Assembly (NCBI GenBank): GCA_020636315.1 | Contig: JACJYA010000007.1 | Span: 62,001 to 126,000, forward strand | Origin: Lewinellaceae bacterium | GTDB lineage: Bacteria > Bacteroidota > Bacteroidia > Chitinophagales > Saprospiraceae | Direction of reading: 5' to 3' | Length of the DNA stretch: 64,000 nucleotides | Shown here: positions 25,936-34,825 of the stretch, one piece after another | Layout of the letters: each line of letters opens with the position of its first letter | Numbering within the stretch: position 1 is the stretch's first letter | The notes under the pieces: model-generated | The model's input: the letters and a program-made list of their open reading frames with translations, nothing else | Told to the model about the DNA's origin: nothing | Database searches by the model: none | Made by a program: the position numbers and the translations under genes

Positions 25936-27273
25936 GTGCTAAAGGAATTTTTGAATTTTCTTGAAAAGGAACACCTCCTGGGGCAGGATAGCCGGACATT
26001 ACTGGCTGTCAGTGGAGGAGTAGACTCGGCCGTAATGGGGTATTTGTTTCGGGAAGCCGGGTTGGAATTCGGAGTAGCACACTGTAACTTCCAACTTCGG
26101 GGAGAGGCCTCTGAAGAAGATGAACGATTTGTTTCGGCCCTGGCAGAGCGCTGGAAAGCGCCGTTTTTCTCCCAGCGGTTCGATACCCAGGGGTATGCCA
26201 GGGAGCAAGGGGTGTCTATTCAGGTGGCAGCCCGGGAACTCCGGTACGCCTGGCTTGAAGAGGCCAGAAAAAAGAATGGATTTACCCATATTGCTACTGC
26301 ACACCACCTGAATGACAGCATAGAAACGCTTATTTTTAACCTTACTAAAGGATGTGGGATACGGGGGTTGCATGGCATTCCCGTGAAGAACGGACATGTT
26401 GTCAGGCCATTGCTTTTTGCCAGCCGTGAACAACTCGAACAGTATGCAAAAGAAAAAGGGGCCTCCTACCGTAAGGACCATACAAATCAAGAATTTAAAT
26501 ACCAGCGCAACAAGATCCGGCATCAGGTTATTCCCGTTTTAAAGGAGATCAACCCTGCCTTTGAGCAGACCATGGCGGAAAACATAACACACTTTCGCCA
26601 GCTGGAGCACTTGCTGGATTGGGCCATGCGCCACATCGCTCAGGAGACAATCCTTTCCTATAGCAGCCCTTTCCGGTTGAGCATTAAAGAACTGGAATCA
26701 TTTGGCCCGGTGCTCCCCACCGTCCTTTTCGAGCTGCTTAGCCCCTATGGTTTCAATTCCAGCCAGGCCCGCCAACTTGCCCGGAGCCTCAGGAGTACCG
26801 GTGCTTTTTTTATCGCACCCGGTTACCGGCTGCTGGTGGAACGGGAAGAACTGGTAGTGGAAGAGATTTCTGCCAGGCCAGGATCGAAGGAATATCAACT
26901 GAGCCCGGAAACCCGGACAATAAAAGTGCCTGGAGGTAAACTGGAGGCGAGGCTCGTTAATGGCAAACCTCCGGCTTTTCCCGATACCAGTTGGGAAGTG
27001 TATCTCGATGCCGACGCCCTTGAGTTTCCCTTAACCCTGAGGCATTGGAAAACCGGTGATGTTTTTCAGCCGCTGGGAATGAAAGGAAGCCACCAGAAAC
27101 TACAGGATTTCTTCAACAACAATAAAGTAAGCCGGTTTGAGAAAGAAAAAATCTGGATATTGGAGGATGCCGGTGGCCGCATCTGTTGGATACTGGGCCA
27201 TAGGATTGACGAAAGGTTTAAAGTAAAACCCTCTACCCGTCATTACTGGGCGTTGAATTTTATCAAGATGTAG
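25936..27273 (+). CDS. tilS: tRNA(Ile)-lysidine synthetase
   Basis: 445 residues from GTG 25936. It attaches lysine to C34 of the CAU-anticodon tRNA-Ile so that it reads AUA; essential in most bacteria. The PP-loop SGGVDSAV, HCNFQLRGEASEEDE and ATAHHLNDSIETLIFNL mark the N-terminal N-type ATPase domain; the C-terminal TilS domain is near RHWKTGDVFQPLGMKG. The start is uncertain: ATG 25855 in the same frame would add 27 residues and overlap the PfkB gene. The GTG gives the usual spacing to the PP-loop. Confidence 0.92.
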   Translation: MLKEFLNFLEKEHLLGQDSRTLLAVSGGVDSAVMGYLFREAGLEFGVAHCNFQLRGEASEEDERFVSALAERWKAPFFSQRFDTQGYAREQGVSIQVAARELRYAWLEEARKKNGFTHIATAHHLNDSIETLIFNLTKGCGIRGLHGIPVKNGHVVRPLLFASREQLEQYAKEKGASYRKDHTNQEFKYQRNKIRHQVIPVLKEINPAFEQTMAENITHFRQLEHLLDWAMRHIAQETILSYSSPFRLSIKELESFGPVLPTVLFELLSPYGFNSSQARQLARSLRSTGAFFIAPGYRLLVEREELVVEEISARPGSKEYQLSPETRTIKVPGGKLEARLVNGKPPAFPDTSWEVYLDADALEFPLTLRHWKTGDVFQPLGMKGSHQKLQDFFNNNKVSRFEKEKIWILEDAGGRICWILGHRIDERFKVKPSTRHYWALNFIKM

Positions 27274-27318
27274 CGGCAGCTTTTTTCTTGTAAGGTTCCG
27301 TGGAAAGTAAAACTTGTT

Positions 27319-27450
27319 ATGAAAAAGAAAGCCTTATTATTCAGTTGTATTTTCGCTTCCTTACCTGGCCGCAGCCCACTTGTACTTCAGGTGAAAAGCC
27401 CTTCCGGAAAGGTTTTGTTTACCCAAAGGGTTGTCAATACTGAAGATTAA
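27319..27450 (+). pseudogene. 43-residue remnant: signal peptide joined to a T9SS sorting-domain tail
   Basis: ATG 27319 to TAA 27450 encodes 43 residues. Residues 1-14 look like a signal peptide (MKKKALLFSCIFA). Residues 21-40, PLVLQVKSPSGKVLFTQRVV, closely resemble the last two strands of a T9SS type A sorting domain, normally preceded by LPxGxY. No passenger or complete sorting domain remains, so it is best read as an internal deletion of a secreted-protein gene. It could still be a real small exported peptide. It sits in the 182-bp gap between tilS and the nuclease-fold gene. Confidence 0.5.
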
Positions 27451-27455
27451 ATGCT

Positions 27456-27908
27456 ATGAATATTGAATTGGGGTTGATGAGGTTCAGAGATCTGCTCAAA
27501 GTGAAGCGGGAAAAGGGAAAGCGCTATATTTTTGACCCCATCCGGAAGAAATGGCTGGTGCTTTTGCCCGAAGAGCTTGTCCGGCAACTGGTAATCCATT
27601 ATCTTTTGGAGGAGAAAAATTACAACCGAAACCGGATCAACCTCGAAAGAGGGCTGAGAGTCAACTCGCTTCAGAAACGGTTCGACCTGCTGGTGTATGA
27701 CATGGAGGTCAACCCCTTCCTCCTGGTGGAATGCAAGGCCCCTCAGGTGCCTATTTCCCAGGATGTTTTTCACCAGGCTGCCATCTACAATATGGAATTG
27801 AAAGTCCGGTACCTGCTCATTACCAATGGCATTGAAACTCTTTGTTGTTCGATAGATTACCAGAAAAAGTCTGTTGAATACCTGGAGGCCGTTCCGGAAT
27901 ATGCCTGA
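27456..27908 (+). CDS. Stand-alone HsdR N-terminal-like nuclease-fold protein
   Basis: 150 residues. The sequence matches the type I restriction enzyme R-subunit N-terminal domain as found alone in Bacteroidota. A full PD-(D/E)xK site is visible: Asp77 in RFDLLVYD, Glu92-x-Lys94 in LLVECKAP, and Gln107 in DVFHQAAIYN. No helicase, HsdM or HsdS lies nearby, so it is not a restriction system here. A role in DNA repair or processing is inferred from the fold only. It starts 5 bp after the 43-residue remnant. Confidence 0.82.
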   Translation: MNIELGLMRFRDLLKVKREKGKRYIFDPIRKKWLVLLPEELVRQLVIHYLLEEKNYNRNRINLERGLRVNSLQKRFDLLVYDMEVNPFLLVECKAPQVPISQDVFHQAAIYNMELKVRYLLITNGIETLCCSIDYQKKSVEYLEAVPEYA

Positions 27909-27980
27909 AACTCAGTGTATATTCGCAAACTGAAGCCTCCGGCTCATTGTTTTATGGAAAAAATAAGCTCTGACCAAATT

Positions 27981-28934
27981 ATGGAAACCGAAACCATCCT
28001 CGTAACGGGCGCCAATGGCCAGATTGGCACCGTGTTAACCGAAGAACTGCGGCGGCGCTTCGGCACTTCGGCAGTATTATCTACCGATATCCGCCAGACG
28101 GGCGCCAATAACATCCTGTTTGAAGAGTTGGATGTGCTCGACAGCGCCAGGTTATCTGCACTCATTGAGAAATATGGTGTAAAACAGATCTACCACCTGG
28201 CGGCCATTCTGTCGGCTAAAGGTGAAAAAAATCCGAAATGGGCCTGGGAAATAAATATGGCCGGCCTGTTCAATATTCTGGAGGCAGCAAGAAAATATGG
28301 CCTCAGAGTTTTCTTTCCCAGTTCAATAGCCGTATTCGGTGGAATGACCCCCAGAGTTGACACTCCGCAGCATGCCGTCCTGCAGCCGGAAACGGTTTAC
28401 GGAATCAGTAAGGTGGCGGGGGAGAACTGGTGCCAGTATTTCCATCAGAAGTACGGCGTGGACGTCCGCTCCGTCCGTTATCCCGGCATTATCGGATACG
28501 AATCCCTCCCGGGAGGCGGTACGACTGATTATGCTGTGGAGATCTTTCACTCCGCCGTCAAGGGAGAAGCCTATGAATGCTTCCTGGGGCCGGATACCCG
28601 CCTGCCTATGATGTATATGCCCGATGCCATCAGGGCTACTCTTGAACTGATGGAGGCGCCTTCGGAAAAGATCAGGATTCGCTCCAGTTATAACCTGGCG
28701 GGCGTGAGCTTCACTCCGGCGGAAGTTAAAGAAGAGATACAAAAACACTACCCGGCCTTCGAGGTTTCTTACAAACCCGATTTCCGCCAGGAAATCGCTT
28801 CTTCCTGGCCCGAAAGTATAGATGACAGTTATGCCCGGGAACACTGGGGCTGGAAGCCTCAGTATGGGCTTCCGGAGATGGCCTCGGATATGCTGGAACA
28901 TCTCAGGGAGTATTATGCCGCTTCTGTTTCCTAA
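27981..28934 (+). CDS. tdh: L-threonine 3-dehydrogenase, SDR type
   Basis: 317 residues from ATG 27981 (ATG 27954 is also possible). Oxidises L-threonine with NAD+ to 2-amino-3-ketobutyrate. The NAD-binding motif ILVTGANGQIG lies at the N-terminus, the active-site VYGISK supplies Tyr and Lys, and RYPGIIGYES and GGGTTDYAVEIFHSA are features of the epimerase-like threonine dehydrogenases of Flavobacterium and mammals, not the zinc type of E. coli. The next full gene, kbl, encodes the enzyme for its product, which supports the call over a sugar epimerase. Confidence 0.9.
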   Translation: METETILVTGANGQIGTVLTEELRRRFGTSAVLSTDIRQTGANNILFEELDVLDSARLSALIEKYGVKQIYHLAAILSAKGEKNPKWAWEINMAGLFNILEAARKYGLRVFFPSSIAVFGGMTPRVDTPQHAVLQPETVYGISKVAGENWCQYFHQKYGVDVRSVRYPGIIGYESLPGGGTTDYAVEIFHSAVKGEAYECFLGPDTRLPMMYMPDAIRATLELMEAPSEKIRIRSSYNLAGVSFTPAEVKEEIQKHYPAFEVSYKPDFRQEIASSWPESIDDSYAREHWGWKPQYGLPEMASDMLEHLREYYAASVS

Positions 28935-29100
28935 CCCCTGTTTTGGCCCCTTTGCTTTTCTCGCTGCCGCTGTAAGAGGAGAAATTTCGGTCAATCCCGG
29001 AGATTTGTCGGCACTTGAGAACAATATGGCCGTTATGGAGATCCTGGATGCGGCAAAACTGTCGGCGGCTGAAGGAAAAACCATTGAATTGAGTAAATAA
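28915..29100 (+). pseudogene. C-terminal remnant of a Gfo/Idh/MocA-type oxidoreductase
   Basis: The reading frame to TAA 29100 ends with about 55 residues that read like the last helix and strand of a Gfo/Idh/MocA dehydrogenase: GPFAFLAAAVRGEI, DLSALENNMAVMEILDAA, SAAEGKTIEL. The NAD-binding domain and catalytic region are absent, and the frame overlaps the end of tdh by 20 nt. It is therefore a leftover 3' end, probably from a deletion or insertion that brought tdh and kbl together. A short peptide could be made from ATG 28915, but function is unlikely. Confidence 0.6.
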
Positions 29101-29114
29101 AACCAAAAAAACTC

Positions 29115-30305
29115 ATGTATAAAAACGTAGAACCAACGCTGGAAAAGGAACTGAAAGAGATACGAGAAGCGGGCCTGTACAAGGAGGAACGAATCATAAC
29201 CACTCCTCAGTCCGCCTCGATCAGGACCCAAAGTACCGGCGAGGTACTCAACTTTTGCGCAAACAACTACCTGGGCCTGTCGTCCCACCCGGACGTGATC
29301 AAAGCCGCCAAGGAAGCCATTGACACGCACGGATTCGGCATGTCCTCAGTCCGGTTTATCTGTGGGACCCAGGATATCCACAAAGAACTGGAACGCAAGA
29401 TCGCCGGCTTTCTGGGAATGGAAGACGCTATTCTTTACGCCGCTGCCTTCGATGCCAACGGCGGCCTGTTTGAGCCCCTGCTGGGTGCAGAAGACGCCAT
29501 TATTTCAGACGAACTCAACCACGCTTCTATCATCGACGGTATCCGCTTGTGTAAAGCCCAACGCTTTCGCTACAAGCACAGTGATATGGCGGACCTGGAA
29601 GAAAAACTAAAAGAGGCGCAGAGCGCCCGCCGGCGCATGATCGCCACAGACGGTGTTTTTTCCATGGATGGAGATATTGCCCGGCTGGATAAGATTTGCG
29701 CCCTTGCAGACAAGTACGATGCATTGGTGATGGTGGATGATTGTCATGCCACCGGTTTTATCGGTAAGACGGGGCGTGGGACCCATGAGTTTAACAACGT
29801 CATGGGGCGTGTGGACATCATTACGGGCACCTTTGGCAAAGCTATGGGAGGCGCATCCGGAGGGTTTACTGCATCCAGAAAAGAGATCGTCGATATGCTT
29901 CGGCAGCGCTCTCGTCCGTATTTGTTCTCCAACACTCTGGCGCCGGCCATAGTGGGCGCTTCCATCAAGGTGGTGGATTTGCTGAGCAGCAGTACTCACC
30001 TGAGGGACAAACTGGAAGCCAGCACCAGGTATTTTCGCGAAAAGATGACGGCTGCCGGTTTTGATATCGTTCCGGGAGAGACGCCCATCGTCCCCATTAT
30101 GCTTTACGATGCCAAGCTGTCTCAGGAATTCGCGAACCGTTTGCTGGATGAAGGGATCTATGTCATAGGTTTCTTCTATCCGGTAGTGCCCAAAGGGAAG
30201 GCCCGGATACGCACTCAGATCAGTGCGGGCCACGAGCGGGAGCATTTGGATAAGGCGATCGCCGCCTTTACGAAAGTAGGGAAAGAGTTGGGCGTTTTGA
30301 AATAG
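29115..30305 (+). CDS. kbl: Glycine C-acetyltransferase (2-amino-3-ketobutyrate CoA ligase)
   Basis: 396 residues. PLP enzyme of the alpha-oxoamine synthase family; cleaves 2-amino-3-ketobutyrate with CoA to glycine and acetyl-CoA. The PLP lysine is Lys242 in TGTFGKAMGGASGG; the upstream MVDDCHATGF holds the PLP-ring Asp and His. NFCANNYLGLSSHP and GFGMSSVRFICGTQDIHKELE are strongly typical of Kbl. With tdh it completes threonine degradation to glycine. The oxidoreductase remnant lies between the two genes, ending 14 bp before this start. Confidence 0.95.
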   Translation: MYKNVEPTLEKELKEIREAGLYKEERIITTPQSASIRTQSTGEVLNFCANNYLGLSSHPDVIKAAKEAIDTHGFGMSSVRFICGTQDIHKELERKIAGFLGMEDAILYAAAFDANGGLFEPLLGAEDAIISDELNHASIIDGIRLCKAQRFRYKHSDMADLEEKLKEAQSARRRMIATDGVFSMDGDIARLDKICALADKYDALVMVDDCHATGFIGKTGRGTHEFNNVMGRVDIITGTFGKAMGGASGGFTASRKEIVDMLRQRSRPYLFSNTLAPAIVGASIKVVDLLSSSTHLRDKLEASTRYFREKMTAAGFDIVPGETPIVPIMLYDAKLSQEFANRLLDEGIYVIGFFYPVVPKGKARIRTQISAGHEREHLDKAIAAFTKVGKELGVLK

Positions 30306-30317
30306 CGTCAAACCTGT

Positions 30318-30360
30318 TGAGGGCCGGTTCCCTTTACAATTGTGCAGCAACCGGCCCTCA
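30318..30360. terminator. Bidirectional terminator between kbl and DUF1501 gene
   Basis: 12-bp perfect GC-rich stem (30318-30329 with 30349-30360), 19-nt loop, 12 bp after kbl and 7 bp from the convergent DUF1501 stop. Confidence 0.75.
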
Positions 30361-30367
30361 GGCTTTC

Positions 30368-31927
30368 TTACAGCTTCAACATCCTTTTCGTCTTCTGCCG
30401 TCCATCCAGCTGAAGGCGGAAATAGTAGTTCCCGGCCGGCAGCCCGTGAGCTTCGAACCTCACCTCATGTTGCCCGGCCGGCAGCCTCCGGTTGGTGAGT
30501 ACTCTGATCTCATTTCCGAGGTTGTTGAATATGCTCAGTTTTACCCATTCCCCCTCCGTATGAAACCGGATGGCAGCCCAGTCACGAAATGGGTTCGGGA
30601 AACTGTTCACCTCTATATCCTTTCCGAAGTTAAGAGCTTCCTCTGCATTGACGGCCGTACAGGGTTGCAAGACAGGCAAATATTGAAATTCCTCGTGTAA
30701 CAAGCTACGTATCTCCATCTCTTCCACTTCGAACCAATCCATCAGAACAGAACCATAGACATCCCGGAAATCAAATTGCATGGGGACTCCTTCCTGCGGT
30801 TCAACCTGGCCGGGTATCTCCGGGTTGTCACCCAACACCCCGGGCTTGACGCACGAGCCAAAAACCATCAAGGGGGCGGCAGATCCGTGGTCAGTCCCAT
30901 AACTGTCATTTGAGCGAATTTGTCGGCCAAATTCAGAGAAGGTTAAACCCACTACGCGTTGCTCCAGGCTTTGGGCCTGAAGATCGGCCTGGAAAGCAGC
31001 AATAGCTTCTGATAGGTTCTGAAGCAAGGTAGAATGCTCTCCAACCAGGGGTTTGCCGGCTTCGACCTGGTTGGCATGAGTGTCAAACCCACCGATACTG
31101 ACGACATAAACCTTGGTTTGCAAACCTCCCGAGATCAGCAGAGCGACGTTTTTTAACTGTTCTCCCAGCCGGTTGCCATCGGGATAATCAACCATGTTGG
31201 CGCCCATTTCCGCCGCACCCGTAATGCTTTCCGCGTATGCGTTCGATTGGGCAATGGTCGTTCGCAGGAACTCCAGTTCTTCTCCATAAGGAGTATCCGG
31301 CACATCCCCTGGAGCCCCCTGAGTCAAAGGGGTGAGAGAAAAGGGGTCATTGAGGGTCATGCTGAAATTGGCGGCCGTGCCCTGGCAGGTTTCCGAAACG
31401 ATGCTGCCCATGGTAATGGCAAAAGGATGCGGGTATTCTTCATTGGGATACCCCTCCGGGAATTCGCCGTGGTTGCTTTCGAAGTAGCGCCCCAGCCACC
31501 CGGTCGTCCAGCTTTCATCGGCGGGGGAGCCACTGGTCCAGATGTCCGTTGACCGGAAGTGAGACCGGTTTTGTTCCGGATATCCTACGCTCTGAATAAT
31601 GTTGAGTTTGGCGCTGTTGTAGAGGTCCAGCACTCCACCCATTTGTGGATGGATGCCGAGGGTATCTGAAATATTAAGGATATCAATCTCCGGTATGATA
31701 ATATTGAGCCGGGCATTGGCCAGGTTGTCATACTGGTCCAGTGGGATGAGCATATTGAGGCCATCGTTGCCGCCGTTTAGCTGTATTATGACGAGCACCC
31801 TGTCGTTATCAGCATTAAGGGTGCTGAACAGGGAGCGGCGGGGCATGGCAGAAAGGCGGAAGCCGTTCAACAGGACGGGCACGCTCATTGCCGTACCGGC
31901 TGCTTTGAGAAATTTTCTTCTTTTCAT
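30368..31927 (-). CDS. DUF1501 protein with Tat-like signal and T9SS sorting domain
   Basis: 519 residues. The N-terminus KRRKFLKAAGTAMSVP fits a twin-arginine signal. The DUF1501 core (distantly sulfatase/alkaline-phosphatase-like) spans about residues 40-420, with VIIQLNGGNDGLNMLIP, VGGFDTHANQ and FSEFGRQIRSNDSYGTDHGSAAPLMVFG; the His and Asp residues there could bind metal. From about 445, NSFPNPFRDWAAIRFH to RMLKL is a T9SS type A sorting domain. Function unknown. It follows the DUF1800 gene by 53 bp; the two families nearly always occur together. Confidence 0.88.
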   Translation of the reverse strand: MKRRKFLKAAGTAMSVPVLLNGFRLSAMPRRSLFSTLNADNDRVLVIIQLNGGNDGLNMLIPLDQYDNLANARLNIIIPEIDILNISDTLGIHPQMGGVLDLYNSAKLNIIQSVGYPEQNRSHFRSTDIWTSGSPADESWTTGWLGRYFESNHGEFPEGYPNEEYPHPFAITMGSIVSETCQGTAANFSMTLNDPFSLTPLTQGAPGDVPDTPYGEELEFLRTTIAQSNAYAESITGAAEMGANMVDYPDGNRLGEQLKNVALLISGGLQTKVYVVSIGGFDTHANQVEAGKPLVGEHSTLLQNLSEAIAAFQADLQAQSLEQRVVGLTFSEFGRQIRSNDSYGTDHGSAAPLMVFGSCVKPGVLGDNPEIPGQVEPQEGVPMQFDFRDVYGSVLMDWFEVEEMEIRSLLHEEFQYLPVLQPCTAVNAEEALNFGKDIEVNSFPNPFRDWAAIRFHTEGEWVKLSIFNNLGNEIRVLTNRRLPAGQHEVRFEAHGLPAGNYYFRLQLDGRQKTKRMLKL

Positions 31928-31980
31928 ATTGGGAAAGATTGAAAGTTCTTAGATGTTTTTATTGAAAGATGAACACACTC

Positions 31981-33639
31981 TTAGCTCAGGTAAAATTCAG
32001 GCATGCTCAGCATGGCCTGGATTAACTGCCTTAGCTTTGTTGCTACCGCTTCCGCCAGTTCCTCATCATCCGGATTGGCCAGGTAGAGGTTATACTCGAC
32101 GGTCCATTCGAAATCGGGAAGGCCGGGGATGAGCACCTCCTTTAACGCCGCTTTTTGGTCATCGGTAATGGGCTGTGGAAAGAGAATCTGTACAAATTCC
32201 TCTATCAATGCATTCGGGTCGTTGGGGTTGTCGATTGTCTCCACGAAAGCCAGAGGGTCGATCCGGACCCGAAAATCGCCGGCAGGGAAGCCATTGAGGG
32301 CCATAGTATCCGTCACCAACATACGGATGGGCAGGGTAGTGGCGTTGATCCAGGTCCGGTAATACTGTGGTTCCTGATAATATGCCTTCCAGCCTGCCAC
32401 CTGAGGAGGATTGTAGTACTCCATCTGCTGCAGGACGGTACTGTTGAATAAGGCAAGAAAGCCGTTATACCTCGGCCGCAGGGGCTGTGGGAATTCTACC
32501 CCGAATGGTTTGATGGAGGACATGACGAAATCCAGCGGGTTCTTGATCATGGGCCCCACGTTTAGCATGTCAAAGAAGTGAGCGCTTCCGAGCAGGGCTT
32601 CCAGGGCCGGCTGTATCTCGTAGTCGTTATCCACCAGTAACTGGGCCATAGGAGCAATGACATTTTCTTCGGCATTGTCGTCGATCACATAGTAAACGAA
32701 CCAGCGATAGAGCTTCCGGCAGATAAAGCGGGCGGCCTCATCCTGCTGAAAAATAACATCTATCAGGTGGGCATATTCCTGGTCACCCATATCTTCGATC
32801 AGGATATTGTTGAAGCGGTGGGAGAGTTGCTTCTGGCCGGAGTCATGTTGGAAGGGGCGGAAGATGGCCCCCACGGAAATTCCGGGATTGGTTGAAAAAA
32901 AACCGACATCTCTCCATCCGGTCAGCACCCGCGCTATTTCCCGGATATCATCTTCCGTATAATTGGTATAGTCGCCGGGGCCGGCCAAAGGGCCTTTGCC
33001 GATGGTAAAGAGTTCAAGCAATTCGCGGGCAAAATTTTCATTGGGGGCGGTTCTGGTATTTTGGTTGCCATTCAGGAAACGCAGCATGGCCGGGTCTATC
33101 GTTACTGCTTTGACCAGTTCCCGGAAATTTCCCCAGGCGTATTTGCGCAACAGGCTGATGTGTTTGTACAGAAATTTTGCATCGTTGATCTCTCTTACGG
33201 CGAAGTGGTTGTGCCAGAAAAGAGTGAGTTTTTCTCTTATCGAGGCGCCCTCACTGTACAGCAATTCCATGGTCCAGGCCCGGAGGCTTTGGCGCCGGTA
33301 ACCTCGCACATTGACATTTTCGTAGTACGGAGCGTCAACCCAGGTTTGGCCGACGGGAACCTGAGGGTCCTCCTGGAAAAAGTGGTTCAGAGGAGGTTCC
33401 GGCAGGGGAAGAGGAGTAAAGAGCTGCTCCAAGGTAGGCCCAAGGCCCTGGCCGGCGGCCTCCCTGATCTGTACGTAAGTAGGGCCGAACAGTGCCCGCC
33501 GAAGGAGGTGGGCCGCCTGTTCATATTCCCATGGCCCGGTGTAGGGTTCAAGCCCGGAGTTGACCAGTGGCGCCGCAGCAGTGGCGGCTGTCGCAGGGCC
33601 TCTTCCCAATAAAGTGGCAATGGTAGCTCTTCTGTCCAT
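31981..33639 (-). CDS. DUF1800 family protein
   Basis: 552 residues. Typical DUF1800 pieces: AAHLLRRALFGPT near residue 42, LTLFWHNHFAV, NFARELLELFTIG and ARVLTGWR, then FICRKLYRWFVY. The N-terminus has an RR pair and Ala/Gly-rich stretch (MDRRATIATLLGRG), which may be an atypical export signal. No sorting domain is present at the C-terminus. The family is uncharacterised. First gene of a two-gene operon with DUF1501. Confidence 0.85.
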   Translation of the reverse strand: MDRRATIATLLGRGPATAATAAAPLVNSGLEPYTGPWEYEQAAHLLRRALFGPTYVQIREAAGQGLGPTLEQLFTPLPLPEPPLNHFFQEDPQVPVGQTWVDAPYYENVNVRGYRRQSLRAWTMELLYSEGASIREKLTLFWHNHFAVREINDAKFLYKHISLLRKYAWGNFRELVKAVTIDPAMLRFLNGNQNTRTAPNENFARELLELFTIGKGPLAGPGDYTNYTEDDIREIARVLTGWRDVGFFSTNPGISVGAIFRPFQHDSGQKQLSHRFNNILIEDMGDQEYAHLIDVIFQQDEAARFICRKLYRWFVYYVIDDNAEENVIAPMAQLLVDNDYEIQPALEALLGSAHFFDMLNVGPMIKNPLDFVMSSIKPFGVEFPQPLRPRYNGFLALFNSTVLQQMEYYNPPQVAGWKAYYQEPQYYRTWINATTLPIRMLVTDTMALNGFPAGDFRVRIDPLAFVETIDNPNDPNALIEEFVQILFPQPITDDQKAALKEVLIPGLPDFEWTVEYNLYLANPDDEELAEAVATKLRQLIQAMLSMPEFYLS

Positions 33640-34097
33640 AGCAAAAGGTATTTAGGATGTGATGAATTGCTATTGGGGGTAGGCTGTTGGCAACACTCAG
33701 CCCTTGTATTCAAACGCCTGTATGAGGGGCATTTGTGAACCTAAAACGCTGATGCCGGTTTGCAGGCCTAACGGCTAACTGCCAATGGCCAGTAGCCAAC
33801 AGCAAAATTTTTTAGGTAGGACTTCTCAAAAGGACAAAGGTTTAACCGGGGAAGATTGTTACCTCTAAACGCCGCTTTTTCCCAAATTAGTATTTTTTAG
33901 ATATGGAAATGATTTGCGCCATCTTGTAAATCCGGTTGATCTTATCTTATCTTTGTTTCCTGTTTTTCGGTTGAAAAGTATTCACTCCCCTGCCCTTAAT
34001 GCCAATTGCCTCGGACTGTGAAGCAGGGAGCAGGCAAGATGTGCTGCAAGCCCGGCAGTCATAACCATCTTTTATTTTGACTAAAAAAAATCCCTTA
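33640..34097. other. 458-bp intergenic region between DUF1800 and pgmB
   Basis: No gene seen. It holds an inverted pair GCTGTTGG (33683-33690) / CCAACAGC (33796-33803) too far apart for a simple hairpin, AT-rich sequence to 33910, and the pgmB promoter at 33924-33955. No -7 box was found for the DUF1800 operon. Confidence 0.5.
33924..33955 (+). promoter_or_regulatory. Promoter of pgmB-GH65
   Basis: TTG at 33924-33926, 21-nt spacer, TATCTTTG at 33948-33955 (perfect TAnnTTTG). It implies a leader of about 135 nt before pgmB. Confidence 0.55.
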
Positions 34098-34760
34098 ATG
34101 ATAAAAGCTTGTATTTTTGACCTCGATGGTGTTATCGTGGACACGGCTAAGTATCATTTCATTGCCTGGCGCCGCCTGGCTAACCACCTTGGGTCTGATT
34201 TTTCGGAGGAGGAGAATGAAAAGCTGAAAGGTGTTAGCCGTATGGATTCCCTTAACCTCATACTGGAGTGGGGTGGTATCCAAAAGACGGAGAAGGAAAA
34301 GAAAGAACTGGCCGAACTTAAAAATGGCTGGTATCGCGAATACATTCTGCAAATGGACCCAAGCGAGATCCTTGATGGCGTTTTGCCTTTTCTGGATCAT
34401 CTCGCCAGGATAGGAATACGCATGGCGGTGGGCTCCAGTAGTAAAAATGCCGGTACTATCCTGGATCAGGTAGGGCTGACACACCGTTTCGAGGCGATCA
34501 TCGATGGTACGAAGATCACGCGAAGTAAGCCCAACCCACAGGTGTTTGAGATGGGGGCCGAAGCGATGGGCGTGAGCCCGTCAGAATGTATCGTCTTTGA
34601 AGATGCGGAGAAGGGTATCGATGCTGCTATTGCCGGCGGTTTTTTCGCCGTCGGCGTGGGCAAAGAGGAGAACCTCGGACATGCTCATTACGTGATTCCC
34701 AATTTTATAGGCGTGGCCTTTCAGGATATCCTGAAGGCCATTGAAGGGAAAACACCCTGA
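34098..34760 (+). CDS. pgmB: Beta-phosphoglucomutase
   Basis: 220 residues from ATG 34098; a TTG lies 7 codons upstream. HAD-family mutase turning beta-glucose-1-phosphate into glucose-6-phosphate. The nucleophile Asp8 and acid/base Asp10 lie in FDLDGVIVD, with the cap segment WRRLANHLG and GVSRMDSL typical of beta-PGM, then GSSSKNA and VFEDAEKGIDAA. The GH65 phosphorylase encoded 65 bp downstream makes its substrate, so the two form a maltose-degrading pair. Confidence 0.93.
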   Translation: MIKACIFDLDGVIVDTAKYHFIAWRRLANHLGSDFSEEENEKLKGVSRMDSLNLILEWGGIQKTEKEKKELAELKNGWYREYILQMDPSEILDGVLPFLDHLARIGIRMAVGSSSKNAGTILDQVGLTHRFEAIIDGTKITRSKPNPQVFEMGAEAMGVSPSECIVFEDAEKGIDAAIAGGFFAVGVGKEENLGHAHYVIPNFIGVAFQDILKAIEGKTP

Positions 34761-34825
34761 GGCCGGGACATCAGCGCGGTATTTCTTCCATTGTCAATCA
34801 AAACCTTAAACCACAAATTCAACGT

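Noticed and set aside
27456..27908. Type I restriction-modification system
   Set aside because: Only the HsdR N-terminal nuclease fold is present; no helicase, HsdM or HsdS.
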